Source: Streptomyces guryensis (GTDB lineage: Bacteria > Actinomycetota > Actinomycetes > Streptomycetales > Streptomycetaceae). Taken from it: a stretch of 39,503 nt of DNA. The stretch covers positions 1-39,503 of the forward strand of contig NZ_JAJSBI010000048.1 in NCBI RefSeq assembly GCF_021261325.1, read 5' to 3'. A program made the position numbers and the translations under genes. Every line of letters begins with the position of its first letter. Within the stretch, counting starts at the first letter, position 1. This document shows, piece by piece, positions 17,424 to 26,396 of the stretch. The notes beneath the pieces were generated by a model. The model was not told the origin of the DNA, did no database searches, and saw nothing but the letters and a program-made list of their open reading frames with translations.

Positions 17424-19010
17424 GTGACGCGAGAGGTGACAACATCCCGCGCCGGGGAGACGGCGACGCGCGTTCCCGACCGCTCTGCCGACCGCACCGC
17501 CGGGCGCATCGCCGAGCTGGCGGGCCGGCGGGCGAAGGCGGTGGCTTCGGGCGGGCCGGGGCGGCGTGGGGAGTTCGGGGCCCGGGAGCGGATCGAACGG
17601 CTGATGGACGCGGGCTCCTTCACGGAGACCGGCCTGTTCGTGCGGGCGCGGGCCGCCGGGGACGGTGCCCGTCGTCCGTACGGCGACGGGGTGGTGACGG
17701 GGCACGGCACGGTCGACGGCCGTACGGTCTGCGTGTTCGCGCAGGACTCCACGGTCTTCGGCGGCAGCATGGGTGAGGCCTTCGGTGAGAAGGCGGTCGC
17801 GCTGATGGATCTCGCTCTGAGGATCGGCTGCCCGGTCGTCGGGCTCAACGACGGCGGCGGCGCCCGCATCCAGGAGGGGGTCGCCTCGCTCGCCCTCTAC
17901 GCCGAGCTGGTGCGCCGCAATGTACGGGCGTCCGGGGTGATCCCGCAGATCTCGGTCGTCCTCGGGCCGTGCGCCGGCGGGGCCGCGTACTCCCCCGCCA
18001 TCACCGACTTCACCGTGATGGTGGACGGCGCCTCGCACATGTTCGTCACCGGACCCGACGTCATCGAGGCGGTCACCGGCGAGCGCACCAGCGCCGAGGA
18101 CCTGGGCGGCGCCCGCACCAGCAACGCCGTCAACGGCAACGCGCACTTCCTCGCCGCGGACGAGCAGGACGCCTTCGACACCGTCCGGGAGCTGCTGTCC
18201 TATCTGCCCGCCAACAACCTGGAGCGGCCGCCGGAGTACGCCCCGGGGCCGGTGCCGGACGGGGCGTGGCTGGACGAGGTGGTGCCGGATCGGCTGGGGC
18301 AGGCCTACGACATGCACGACGTCCTGCGCGCGGTCGTCGACGACGGTGAACTCCTCGAAGTCCAGGAGCTGTTCGCACCCAACATCATCTGTGCGCTGGC
18401 CCGGGTCGAGGGCCGGTCCGTCGGTGTCGTGGCCAATCAGCCGCTGCACGCCGCCGGGGTCCTCGATATCGACGCCTCCGAGAAGGCGGCGCGTTTTGTG
18501 CGGTTCTGCGACGCATTCGGCGTGCCGCTGCTGACCTTCGCCGACGTGCCGGGTTATCTGTCCGGTGTCCGTCAGGAGCAGGCCGGGATCATCCGGCGCG
18601 GCGCCAAACTGCTCTACGCCTACGCCGAGGCGACCGTCCCGAAGGTCACCGTCGTGGTACGCAAGGCGTACGGCGGTGGGTACGCCGTCATGGGTTCCAA
18701 GCACCTGGGCGCCGACATCAGCCTCGCCTGGCCGACCGCCCGTATCGCCGTGATGGGCGCCGAGGGCGCGGTGGGCGTACTGCACCGGCGCGAACTGGCC
18801 GCCGCCGCCGACCCCGAGGCGCTGCGGGCCCGCCTGGTCGCCGCCTACGAGAGCACGCACGGGACGCCGTATCTCGCCGCCGAGCGCGGATACGTCGACG
18901 ACGTCATCGCCCCGCGCGAAACGCGCGCCCATGTCTGCCGTGCCCTGCGCACGCTGCGCGGCAAACGGGCCCCGATGCCGGAGCGCCGGCACGGCAACAT
19001 CCCGCTCTGA
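17424..19010 (+). CDS. Acyl-CoA carboxylase carboxyltransferase (beta) subunit, AccD4/PccB-like
   Basis: 528 residues from GTG 17424 (a second GTG at 17418 overlaps the Shine-Dalgarno and is less likely). It has the two crotonase-fold halves of the carboxyltransferase family: GGSMGEAFGEKAV, NDGGGARIQEGVASL and GGAAYSPAI in the first, FADVPGYLSGVRQE and VMGSKHLGADISLAWPT in the second. It transfers CO2 from biotin on an alpha subunit (not in the window) to an acyl-CoA, forming a 2-carboxyacyl-CoA extender. At the position that sets acyl-chain specificity in S. coelicolor PccB (Asp422), this protein has Ala421 (GGGYAVM), hinting at a substrate larger than propionyl-CoA. Immediately downstream lie a FadD32-like ligase and a Pks13-like synthase, so it plausibly supplies that synthase as AccD4 does in mycobacteria. 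Confidence 0.92.
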   Translation: MTREVTTSRAGETATRVPDRSADRTAGRIAELAGRRAKAVASGGPGRRGEFGARERIERLMDAGSFTETGLFVRARAAGDGARRPYGDGVVTGHGTVDGRTVCVFAQDSTVFGGSMGEAFGEKAVALMDLALRIGCPVVGLNDGGGARIQEGVASLALYAELVRRNVRASGVIPQISVVLGPCAGGAAYSPAITDFTVMVDGASHMFVTGPDVIEAVTGERTSAEDLGGARTSNAVNGNAHFLAADEQDAFDTVRELLSYLPANNLERPPEYAPGPVPDGAWLDEVVPDRLGQAYDMHDVLRAVVDDGELLEVQELFAPNIICALARVEGRSVGVVANQPLHAAGVLDIDASEKAARFVRFCDAFGVPLLTFADVPGYLSGVRQEQAGIIRRGAKLLYAYAEATVPKVTVVVRKAYGGGYAVMGSKHLGADISLAWPTARIAVMGAEGAVGVLHRRELAAAADPEALRARLVAAYESTHGTPYLAAERGYVDDVIAPRETRAHVCRALRTLRGKRAPMPERRHGNIPL

Positions 19011-19084
19011 GCGGCGAGTTCACCTGCCCCCTGCGACTGCTGTGACCCGCAAGCCGTACCCCGCGACGTTTGGAGCCATGCCCC

Positions 19085-20824
19085 ATGGACAGCCGCCGCC
19101 CCCCGCTCGCGCCCGTGTTCCGGAGTCTGCCGGAGTACGTGCGGCACTGGGCCGACACCACCCCCGACCGCCGGGCGTTCGCCTTCGTCGAGCATCCCGC
19201 CCCCGACTCGCGCGGCGTCCATCGCACCCTGACCTGGCGGCGCCTGGAGTTGCGGGTGCGGGCGCTGGCCGCCCGGCTCGCCGAGGAGGCCGAGCCCGGG
19301 GCACGGGTCGCCTTGCTGTGCCCGCAGGGCACGGAGTACGTCACCGCCTTCCTGGCCTCGCTCGCCGCCGGCCTGGTCGCCGTACCGCTGTATCCGCCCG
19401 GCCTGCCGGGGCACGGCGACCGGCTCTCGGCCGTGTTCGCCGACGCCCGTCCGGCGGTCGCCGTGACGACGAGCCGCGTCCTGGACGAGGTGCGGGACTT
19501 CTGCGACGGCATGTCGGTGCGGATCGTCGCCGCCGACCAGGTGCCCGACGCCGCCGCCGGGGACTGGCAGCCCGTGGTGCCGGACGCGGCGGAGATCGCC
19601 TATCTGCAGTACACCTCCGGCTCGACCCGCACCCCGGCGGGCGTCGAGATCACCCATGCCAACGTCGTCGCCAACGCCCGTCAGGCGCTGACCGCCTACG
19701 GCGCGGACGCCCACCCGGTGACCTGTGTGGGCTGGCTGCCGCTGTACCACGACATGGGGCTGGTCCTGAGTGTCGCCGCCCCGGTGGTACGCGGTGTGCT
19801 GTCGGTGCTCATGGAGCCGGTGGCGTTCCTGCACGAACCCGCGCGCTGGCTGCGGCTGCTCGCCGCGCATCCGCGTGCGCTGAGCGCCGCGCCCAACTTC
19901 GCCTATGACTACTGCGCCTCCGCCGTCACCGACGTCCAGAAGGCGGATCTGCGGCTGGACGGGATCGCCGCGCTGATCAACGGCAGTGAGCCGGTTCGCC
20001 CGGGTACGGTCGACCGCTTCCACGCCGCGTTCGCCGCGCAGGGGCTGTCACCGGACGTGCAGTGCCCGTCGTACGGGCTGGCCGAGGCGACCGTCTTCGT
20101 CAGCGCGGCCTCGCCCGGCCGGCCGCTGAGCCGGTTCGCGCTCGACCGCGATGCCCTGGCCTCCGGGAAGGCCCTGCCCGCACGGCCCGACGATCCCAGG
20201 GCTGTGCTGCTGGCGGGCTGCGGCACCCCGGCAGGCCAGCGGGTGCGCATCGTCGACCCCGTCTGCGGGGCCGTCATGTCCGAGGGGGAGGTCGGGGAGA
20301 TCTGCGTGCAGGGCCCCAACGTCGGCCGCGGCTACTGGAATCAGGAGCGGCAGAGCAGGCGCGTCTTCGGCGCCGAGTCGGACGCCGGGTCCGGCGGCTG
20401 GCTGCGCACGGGTGACCTGGGCACCGTGCTGGAGGGGGAGTTGATCGTGACCGGCCGGCTCAAGGACCTCATCGTCGTCGACGGCCGCAATCACTATCCG
20501 CAGGACGTGGAGGCCACGGCCCAGGACGCCCATCCCGCCGTGCGGCGGGACCGGCTGGCCGCCTTCGGAGTACCGGGCGGCACGGGTGAGCGGGTGGTCG
20601 TCGTGGCCGAGCACGTGCGGGCCACGAGCCTCGCCGAGATCGACGTACCCGCCTTCGCTCACGCCGTACGTGCCGCCGTCTCGGGCCGACACGGCCTGCG
20701 GCTGGCCGAGGTCGTCCTGGTCGCACCGGGCGCCGTGCCCCGCACCTCCAGCGGCAAGGTCTCGCGGGCACTGACCCGTCAACGCTACCTGGACGGCGCA
20801 TATGCGGCGGAGCGTGCGCGATGA
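19085..20824 (+). CDS. Fatty acyl-AMP ligase, FadD32-like
   Basis: 579 residues from ATG 19085, with TTGGAG upstream. It is an adenylate-forming enzyme of the FAAL group. Motifs follow FadD32 closely: LQYTSGSTRTPAGVEITHAN (the STRTPAGV loop is distinctive), WLPLYHDMGLVLSVAAPVV, SAAPNFAYDY, PSYGLAEATVFVS, WLRTGDLG and, near the end, the catalytic-Lys region RTSSGKVSRAL. FAALs activate a long-chain fatty acid as acyl-AMP and load it onto the N-terminal ACP of a partner PKS without using CoA. Its stop codon overlaps an ATG (ATGA at 20821). The partner is almost certainly the ACP-KS-AT-ACP-TE protein downstream. Confidence 0.93.
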   Translation: MDSRRPPLAPVFRSLPEYVRHWADTTPDRRAFAFVEHPAPDSRGVHRTLTWRRLELRVRALAARLAEEAEPGARVALLCPQGTEYVTAFLASLAAGLVAVPLYPPGLPGHGDRLSAVFADARPAVAVTTSRVLDEVRDFCDGMSVRIVAADQVPDAAAGDWQPVVPDAAEIAYLQYTSGSTRTPAGVEITHANVVANARQALTAYGADAHPVTCVGWLPLYHDMGLVLSVAAPVVRGVLSVLMEPVAFLHEPARWLRLLAAHPRALSAAPNFAYDYCASAVTDVQKADLRLDGIAALINGSEPVRPGTVDRFHAAFAAQGLSPDVQCPSYGLAEATVFVSAASPGRPLSRFALDRDALASGKALPARPDDPRAVLLAGCGTPAGQRVRIVDPVCGAVMSEGEVGEICVQGPNVGRGYWNQERQSRRVFGAESDAGSGGWLRTGDLGTVLEGELIVTGRLKDLIVVDGRNHYPQDVEATAQDAHPAVRRDRLAAFGVPGGTGERVVVVAEHVRATSLAEIDVPAFAHAVRAAVSGRHGLRLAEVVLVAPGAVPRTSSGKVSRALTRQRYLDGAYAAERAR

Positions 20825-21338
20825 GAGCCCTCCGACGAAGGCTCGATACGCCGACTGATCACGAAACGGGTGACTTTCTGGAACGGGCCCGACCCCAAGA
20901 CCTACCCGACCATGCCCGGCGTCCCCAGCGGCAACATGACCCGGAAACCGACCCATCAGCCGCACCTGGACGGCACAAACCCCGCGGAAAGTGCGCAATG
21001 AGAGCCCCCCGACGAAGGTGCAATACGCCAGCTGATCGCGCATCGGGTGACCACCTGGAACGGGCCCGCCCCGCAGACCAACCCGACCGCACCCCGCACA
21101 CCCGGAGGCAAGGTCTCGCGGGCGCTGACCTGTCAACGCTACCTGGACGGGACAGACAGAGCCGGGCGTGCGCGATGAATGCCCCGGGCGGAGGAGCGAC
21201 AAGCCAGCTGATCGCGGAACGGGCGGCCACCAGGAACGGGCCAACCCCGACCATGCCCAGCGTCCCCGGCGGCAACATGACCCGGAAGCCGACCCATCAG
21301 CCGCACCTGGACGCCGCACACGCCGTGGAGCGTGCGCA
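20821..21338 (+). repeat. Three degenerate tandem copies of the ligase/PKS junction
   Basis: The sequence that joins the end of the ligase gene to the start of the PKS gene recurs. Junction ATGs lie at 20821, 20998, 21175 and 21339 (spacing 177, 177 and 164). Each unit resembles the first ~85 bases of the PKS gene followed by the last ~85 bases of the ligase gene. The middle copy keeps GGKVSRALTCQRYLDG-like tail codons; the other two share a diverged version (GGNMTRKPTHQPHLD-like). A single frame (20821-21342, 173 codons) stays open through all three and has ATGA overlaps at both ends, but its third-position GC is low (17 of the first 30 codons), so I do not call it a gene. Confidence 0.85.
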
Positions 21339-24300
21339 ATGAGAGCCCCCGACGAAGGCGCGGTACGCCGGCTGATCGCGCAGCGGGTGGCCGCCTGGAT
21401 CGGGGCCGGTCCCGAGGCCGTTCCGATGGACCGGCCGCTGGCCGATCTCGGCATGGCTTCGCGGGACGCTGTGGTCCTGGCCGGGGAGTTGTCCCGGCTC
21501 GCGGGACGTGAGTTGCCGGCGACCCTGCTGTGGGAAGCGCCGACCGGCGATGCGCTGGTGGCCCGCCTGTGCGCCGTCGAGGCGGAGGCCCCGGCCCAAC
21601 CGGCCTCGCGCGCCTCCGACTTCGGCGAGCCCGTCGCCGTCATCGGGGTCGGCTGCCGGCTGCCCGGGGGCGTGCACGGCCCCGGCGACTACTGGCGGCT
21701 GCTGACCGAGGGCGTCGACGCGATCCGGCGGGTGCCCGAGGACCGGTGGCGGGACTTCACCGCGTTTCCGCCCGCCGACGCTCCCTCCCACGGCGGCTAC
21801 CTGGACGACATCGCGGGCTTCGACGCCGACTTCTTCCGGATCACTCCGCGCGAGGCCGCGGTGATGGATCCGCAGCAGCGGATCCTGTTGGAGGTCGTCC
21901 ACGAGACGCTCGGCCATGCCGCGGTCCCGGCCGCCTCGCTCGCCGGCAGCGACACCGGTGTCTTCGTCGGTGTCTCGGCCCCCGAGTACGGCCGGCTCAC
22001 CGGCGCCGACGCGGGCGCCGTCGACCCGTGGGCCCCGGCGGGTGCGGCGCTGAGTGTGACCGCGGGCCGGGTGGCGTATGTACTGGACACCCGTGGGCCG
22101 AGCATGGCCGTCGACACCGCGTGTTCCTCCTCGCTGGTCGCGGTGCACCACGCCTGCGTCAGCCTGCGCACCGGCGAGAGCGGTATGGCGATCGCCGCGG
22201 GGGTCAACGTGCTGCTCTCCCCCACGATCGGCGTCGCGTTCGGGCGGGCCGGGGCGCTGGCAGCGGACGGGCGGTGCAAGCCGTTCTCGGCGGCGGCCGA
22301 CGGCATCGGACGCGGCGAGGGCTGCGCTGCCGTGCTCCTGAAACGGCTGTCCGACGCCGAACGCGACGGCGACCGCGTGCTCGCCGTCATCCGCTCCACC
22401 GCCGTCAACTCCGACGGCCGCTCCAACGGCCTCCTGGCGCCCAACCCCCTGAGCCAGCAAGCCCTGTTGGCGACCTCCTACGCACGGGCCGGACTCGATC
22501 CGTCCGCCGTCGACTACGTCGAGGCACACGGCACCGGTACCCCGCTGGGCGACCCGATCGAGGCGGGCGCGCTCGGCGCCGTCCTCGGTGCGGGACGTGA
22601 CCCCGACCAGCCGCTGCTGCTGGGCTCGGTCAAGGGAAACCTGGGTCATCTGGAGTCGGCGGCGGGTATCGCCGGGCTGGTCAAGACGGTGCTGGCTTTG
22701 CACCACGACGTCCTTCCGCCGTCCCTGCACTGCGCGCAGGGCAGCTCTTTGGGCGACGCACCGCTGCGGGTGGTGACCGAGCCCGAGCCGTGGCCGCGGT
22801 ACGGCGGCACGGCCACCGCCGGGGTCTCGGGGTTCGGCTTCGGCGGCACCAACGCCCATGCGGTGCTGGAGGAACGGCGGCCCGCCGTCCTGTCGCCGCC
22901 CCCCGCCGAGGAACCGGCCGCCCGCCTCCATCTCCTCTCCGACGTCGACACCGAGCGCCTCCGGGACACCGCGTCCCGGCTGGCGGACTGGCTCCGCACG
23001 TCCGAGGCAGGTGCCGTACGTCCCGGCGACATCGCCCGGACACTCGCCGGGCGGGCCGGCCGTGGGCCGGTGCGGGCCGCCGTCGCCGCCGCCGATCGTG
23101 GTGAACTCGCCGACGTGCTGGACGCGTTGGCGCAGGGCCGACCTCACGCTCGGCTCCTGACCGGCGAGGGTGATCTCGTCGGGCGCGGCCCTGTGTGGGT
23201 GTTCTCCGGGTACGGCAGCCAGTGGGCCGGCATGGGGCGCCGGCTGCTGGCCGAGGAGCCCGCCTTCGTCTCCGCCGTGGAGAAGATCGACGCTCAGCTC
23301 GCCCCGGAGTGCGGGCTGTCGCTGTACGACCACCTGGCCTCCGGCGAGGGCCTGGAGTTGCTGGAGGTCGCCCAGCCGGTCCTGTTCGGCCTCCAGGTCG
23401 CGCTCGCCGAACTGTGGCGCTCCTACGGCGTGGAACCCGCGGCCGTCATCGGCCACTCCATGGGCGAGGTCGCCGCGGCGGTGTGCGCGGGCGCCCTGGA
23501 CGTGCCGGACGCGGCGCGGATCGTCGCCGTACGGGCCCGGCTGCTCGGTCGGCTGCGGGGCGGCGCCATGGCGGTCGTCGACGTGGGCGACGGTGAACTC
23601 GGCGCCCTGCGAAGGGACTTCTCCGGTGTCCATGTCGCCGTCCACTCCTCCCCCGGCCAGAAGGTGGTCACCGGCGAGGAGGCCGCGGTGGCGCGGCTCG
23701 TGCGGCGGCTGGAGGAGGAAGGGCGGGCCGCCCGCGCCATGCGAGTGGCCGGCGCCGGGCACTCTCCCCAAGTCGACGTTCTGCTACCGGAGTTGATCGA
23801 CTCCCTGTCCGGGATCGAGAGCAGACGGCCGCGCGTTCCCGTCTACTCCACCGTTCTCGACGACCCCCGCGGAGACTCCGCATTCGACGCCGGCCACTGG
23901 GCCGCGAACCTACGGCGGCCGGTGCGTCTGGACCGGGCGGTCGCGGCTGCCGCGGCCGACGGGCACACCGCCTTCGTGGAGATCTCGCCGCACCCGGTGC
24001 TGGTCCGGGCCGTCACCGACACCGCACCCGGCGCGCTCGCCGTCGGCACACTGCACCGCGACGCCGACGACTCCGCCGCGTTCCTGACCCAGTTGGGTGC
24101 CCTGTACGCGGCGGGGCTGCGCCTGCCCTTGCCGTCCGGTCGGGTCATCGACCTGCCGTCGCCGCGTTGGCGGCACGTCCGGCACTGGTGGACGGACGGA
24201 CGGGCGGCACCGACCATCACCGCCGTGCCGGAGGAGCGGGCCACAGCTCCGCGCGACACCTCCGTCGCGGCCCGCCTGTGCCGGCACATCGCCGCCGTCA

Positions 24301-25307
24301 CGGGGCACGCGCCGGGTCGTGTCACCCCCGCCACCGCCCTGGCCGACCTCGGGCTGGACTCCCTGATGGCCGTCCGTATCCGTACCGCCCTGGAGCGCGA
24401 GTTCGGCGTCGAACTGCAACTGCGCGATCTGCTCGGCACCCCCACGGTCGAGCAACTCGCCGCTCGCATCGGTCAAGCGGTCCCGGCCGGGGACGGCTCG
24501 CCGCTGCGTACTCTGCGATCCGGCGGCGCCCTGCCGCCGCTGTTCCTCGTTCACGCCGCCGGCGGCACCATCGACGTCTACCGGGCGCTGGCGAAGCGAC
24601 TGGGAAACGACCGGCCGGTGTACGGACTGGAGCGGCTCGAACAGGCCACGACGGTGACCGAGAAGGCGAGCCGCTACGCCGAAGTCATCGCCGCCACTCA
24701 CTCCAACGGGCCCTGCCTGCTGGGTGGTTGGTCCTTCGGTGGCTTCGTCGCCCAGGAGACCGCGCGGCAGCTCACGGCCGCCGGGCGGAACGTGGAGCTG
24801 GTGGTTCTCATCGACTCCGTACGACCCCTGCCACAGCCCGGGCGCACGCCGCAGGACCGGATCCGCGCCCACTTCACGGGCTTCGCCCGCCACGTGGCCG
24901 ACACCTACGGGGTCCGCCTTGAGCTGCCGTACGACGAACTGGTGGCGACGGACGACGACGGCACACGCATCGACACCGTGCTGCGGGCCCTGCGCGAGGC
25001 CGCCGACGTGCCCGCCGCCGCTCTGGAGCACCAGCGCTCCTCCTACCTGGACCTGAGGATCGGCGAGGCCCACCGGCCGGACCGCTACGACGGGCGCGTG
25101 GTCCTCTACCGGGCCACCGAGACCGCGCCGCACACCGTGCGGGACCCGGCCTATGAGCGGGACGACGAGACGCTCGGCTGGGACGAGGTGTGCCCGCGCC
25201 TGTCGGTCGTAGAGGTCGGCGGCCACCATCTGTCGCTCCTCGACCCGCCGCACGTCGACGAGATCGCCGCGCAGCTGCGGCGGGAGCTCGCCGAGCAGAC
25301 CCGCTGA
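21339..25307 (+). CDS. Pks13-like type I polyketide synthase (ACP-KS-AT-ACP-TE)
   Basis: 1322 residues. ATG 21339 was chosen because it overlaps the preceding stop and follows GGAG. Domains: ACP1 (1-80, Ser41 in GMASRDAV, the SRD form seen in Pks13-type N-terminal carriers), KS (98-520, Cys262 in DTACSSS, EAHGTGT, KGNLGHLE), AT (615-890, Ser707 in GHSMGEV), ACP2 (970-1047, Ser1008 in LGLDSLMAVR) and TE (1054-1315, Ser1132 in GWSFGG, His1296/1297). There is no KR, DH or ER. This is the domain order of mycobacterial Pks13, which condenses a meromycolyl chain from FadD32 with a 2-carboxyacyl chain from AccD4 to an alpha-alkyl beta-keto acid. The AT specificity segment reads GAGH (805-808), neither the malonyl HAFH nor the methylmalonyl YASH form. 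A separate reductase would be needed for a beta-hydroxy product and is not present here. Confidence 0.93.
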   Translation: MRAPDEGAVRRLIAQRVAAWIGAGPEAVPMDRPLADLGMASRDAVVLAGELSRLAGRELPATLLWEAPTGDALVARLCAVEAEAPAQPASRASDFGEPVAVIGVGCRLPGGVHGPGDYWRLLTEGVDAIRRVPEDRWRDFTAFPPADAPSHGGYLDDIAGFDADFFRITPREAAVMDPQQRILLEVVHETLGHAAVPAASLAGSDTGVFVGVSAPEYGRLTGADAGAVDPWAPAGAALSVTAGRVAYVLDTRGPSMAVDTACSSSLVAVHHACVSLRTGESGMAIAAGVNVLLSPTIGVAFGRAGALAADGRCKPFSAAADGIGRGEGCAAVLLKRLSDAERDGDRVLAVIRSTAVNSDGRSNGLLAPNPLSQQALLATSYARAGLDPSAVDYVEAHGTGTPLGDPIEAGALGAVLGAGRDPDQPLLLGSVKGNLGHLESAAGIAGLVKTVLALHHDVLPPSLHCAQGSSLGDAPLRVVTEPEPWPRYGGTATAGVSGFGFGGTNAHAVLEERRPAVLSPPPAEEPAARLHLLSDVDTERLRDTASRLADWLRTSEAGAVRPGDIARTLAGRAGRGPVRAAVAAADRGELADVLDALAQGRPHARLLTGEGDLVGRGPVWVFSGYGSQWAGMGRRLLAEEPAFVSAVEKIDAQLAPECGLSLYDHLASGEGLELLEVAQPVLFGLQVALAELWRSYGVEPAAVIGHSMGEVAAAVCAGALDVPDAARIVAVRARLLGRLRGGAMAVVDVGDGELGALRRDFSGVHVAVHSSPGQKVVTGEEAAVARLVRRLEEEGRAARAMRVAGAGHSPQVDVLLPELIDSLSGIESRRPRVPVYSTVLDDPRGDSAFDAGHWAANLRRPVRLDRAVAAAAADGHTAFVEISPHPVLVRAVTDTAPGALAVGTLHRDADDSAAFLTQLGALYAAGLRLPLPSGRVIDLPSPRWRHVRHWWTDGRAAPTITAVPEERATAPRDTSVAARLCRHIAAVTGHAPGRVTPATALADLGLDSLMAVRIRTALEREFGVELQLRDLLGTPTVEQLAARIGQAVPAGDGSPLRTLRSGGALPPLFLVHAAGGTIDVYRALAKRLGNDRPVYGLERLEQATTVTEKASRYAEVIAATHSNGPCLLGGWSFGGFVAQETARQLTAAGRNVELVVLIDSVRPLPQPGRTPQDRIRAHFTGFARHVADTYGVRLELPYDELVATDDDGTRIDTVLRALREAADVPAAALEHQRSSYLDLRIGEAHRPDRYDGRVVLYRATETAPHTVRDPAYERDDETLGWDEVCPRLSVVEVGGHHLSLLDPPHVDEIAAQLRRELAEQTR

Positions 25308-25329
25308 ACCCGGATCCCGAGGAGCCGCC

Positions 25330-26274
25330 ATGCCCCACCACCACCGCACCGCCGGAGTGTCCCGGCGCACCGTCACCAAGGCCGCGGTGAGCGCCGGTCT
25401 GGCCGCGCTGTTCGGTGCCGGCGTCGGCACCGCGCGGGCCGCGACCCAGCTCGGGCCGCGCACCTTCGACGTGTCCGTGACCTCCGCCGCCCTGGGCCGC
25501 AGCGCCCCGGTTCGGGTGATCCTGCCGTCCGGCTTCGCCACGCAGCCGGGCAGGACCTACCCCGTCCTGTATCTGCTGCACGGCGCCCATGACGACTACA
25601 CGTCCTGGACCCGGGAGACCGGCATCGAGGCCTTCACCGAGGGCCGGGATCTGATCGTGGCGATGCCGGACGGCGGCCCCACCGGCATTCCGACCGCCTG
25701 GCTCAACGGTCCCGACTACGAGACGTTCCAGCTCACCGAGGTCCCGGCGATGCTGAAGCGCGACTACCGGGCCTCGGGGGTGCGGGCCGTCGCCGGAGTC
25801 TCCACCGGTGGCTACGGCGCCATGGCGCACGCGGCCCGCCATCCGGGCGCGTTCACCGCCGCGGCCTCCTACAGCGGCATCCTCGACACCACCGCGCCCG
25901 GCGTGCCCACCCTCGTCGACGCCATCGTGGCCCGCGAGAACCTGGCACCCCTCTCTTTGTGGGGCAACCCGATCCTGAACCTCCTGACCTGGCAGAGCTT
26001 CAACCCGCGGGCCCGCGCCGCGGGGCTGCGCGGCACTCCCCTGTACGTCTCCAACGGCAGCGGAGTGGTCGGCGGGACCGGCGACTGGCTCCCCGAGGCG
26101 CTGGAGAGTGCCCTGTGGCCCTCCGCCCACAGCTTCACCGACACGCTCGCCCGCATGGGCATCCCGGTCACCACGCACTTCTACGCAGGAGGAGGACACA
26201 GCTGGGCGTACTGGAAACCGGAGTTCACCGCGTCGTGGCCGATGCTCGCCGGTGCGCTGGGACTGCCGGAGTGA
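25330..26274 (+). CDS. Secreted antigen-85-like esterase/mycolyltransferase
   Basis: 314 residues, 22 bases after the PKS and with GAGGAG upstream. A twin-arginine signal (SRRTVTKAAVSAGLAALFGA, cleavage near ARA-A) leads into an alpha/beta-hydrolase of the esterase D/antigen 85 family. The nucleophile is Ser158 (GVSTGGYGA), the His is His290 in GGGHSWAYW (antigen 85 proteins carry a closely similar HSWPYW), and Glu259 or Glu256 is the probable acid; spacings of about 101 and 31 residues are close to those in Ag85C. Antigen 85 enzymes transfer mycolate between trehalose esters and cell-wall arabinan. Directly after a Pks13-like gene, this protein probably transfers or releases the PKS product outside the membrane. 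Acceptor unknown. Confidence 0.88.
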   Translation: MPHHHRTAGVSRRTVTKAAVSAGLAALFGAGVGTARAATQLGPRTFDVSVTSAALGRSAPVRVILPSGFATQPGRTYPVLYLLHGAHDDYTSWTRETGIEAFTEGRDLIVAMPDGGPTGIPTAWLNGPDYETFQLTEVPAMLKRDYRASGVRAVAGVSTGGYGAMAHAARHPGAFTAAASYSGILDTTAPGVPTLVDAIVARENLAPLSLWGNPILNLLTWQSFNPRARAAGLRGTPLYVSNGSGVVGGTGDWLPEALESALWPSAHSFTDTLARMGIPVTTHFYAGGGHSWAYWKPEFTASWPMLAGALGLPE

Positions 26275-26396
26275 TGTCGGTGCCGTCCGGGCACGGAACG
26301 GAGCGCGGGGGACGAACGTCCAACACAGGACTTGTCCCCCGCCCCACGGGAAACACTCCGCGGGTGAGCCGGTTCCGGTGGAAAGGAGTGTCCGCG

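Noticed and set aside
21168..21338. Extending the PKS start upstream to include the third repeat unit
   Set aside because: The added residues match no ACP sequence, while ATG 21339 has GGAG and starts directly with the ACP.
21297..23771. 824-codon minus-strand frame opposite the PKS
   Set aside because: It is antisense to intact KS and AT domains with conserved active sites.
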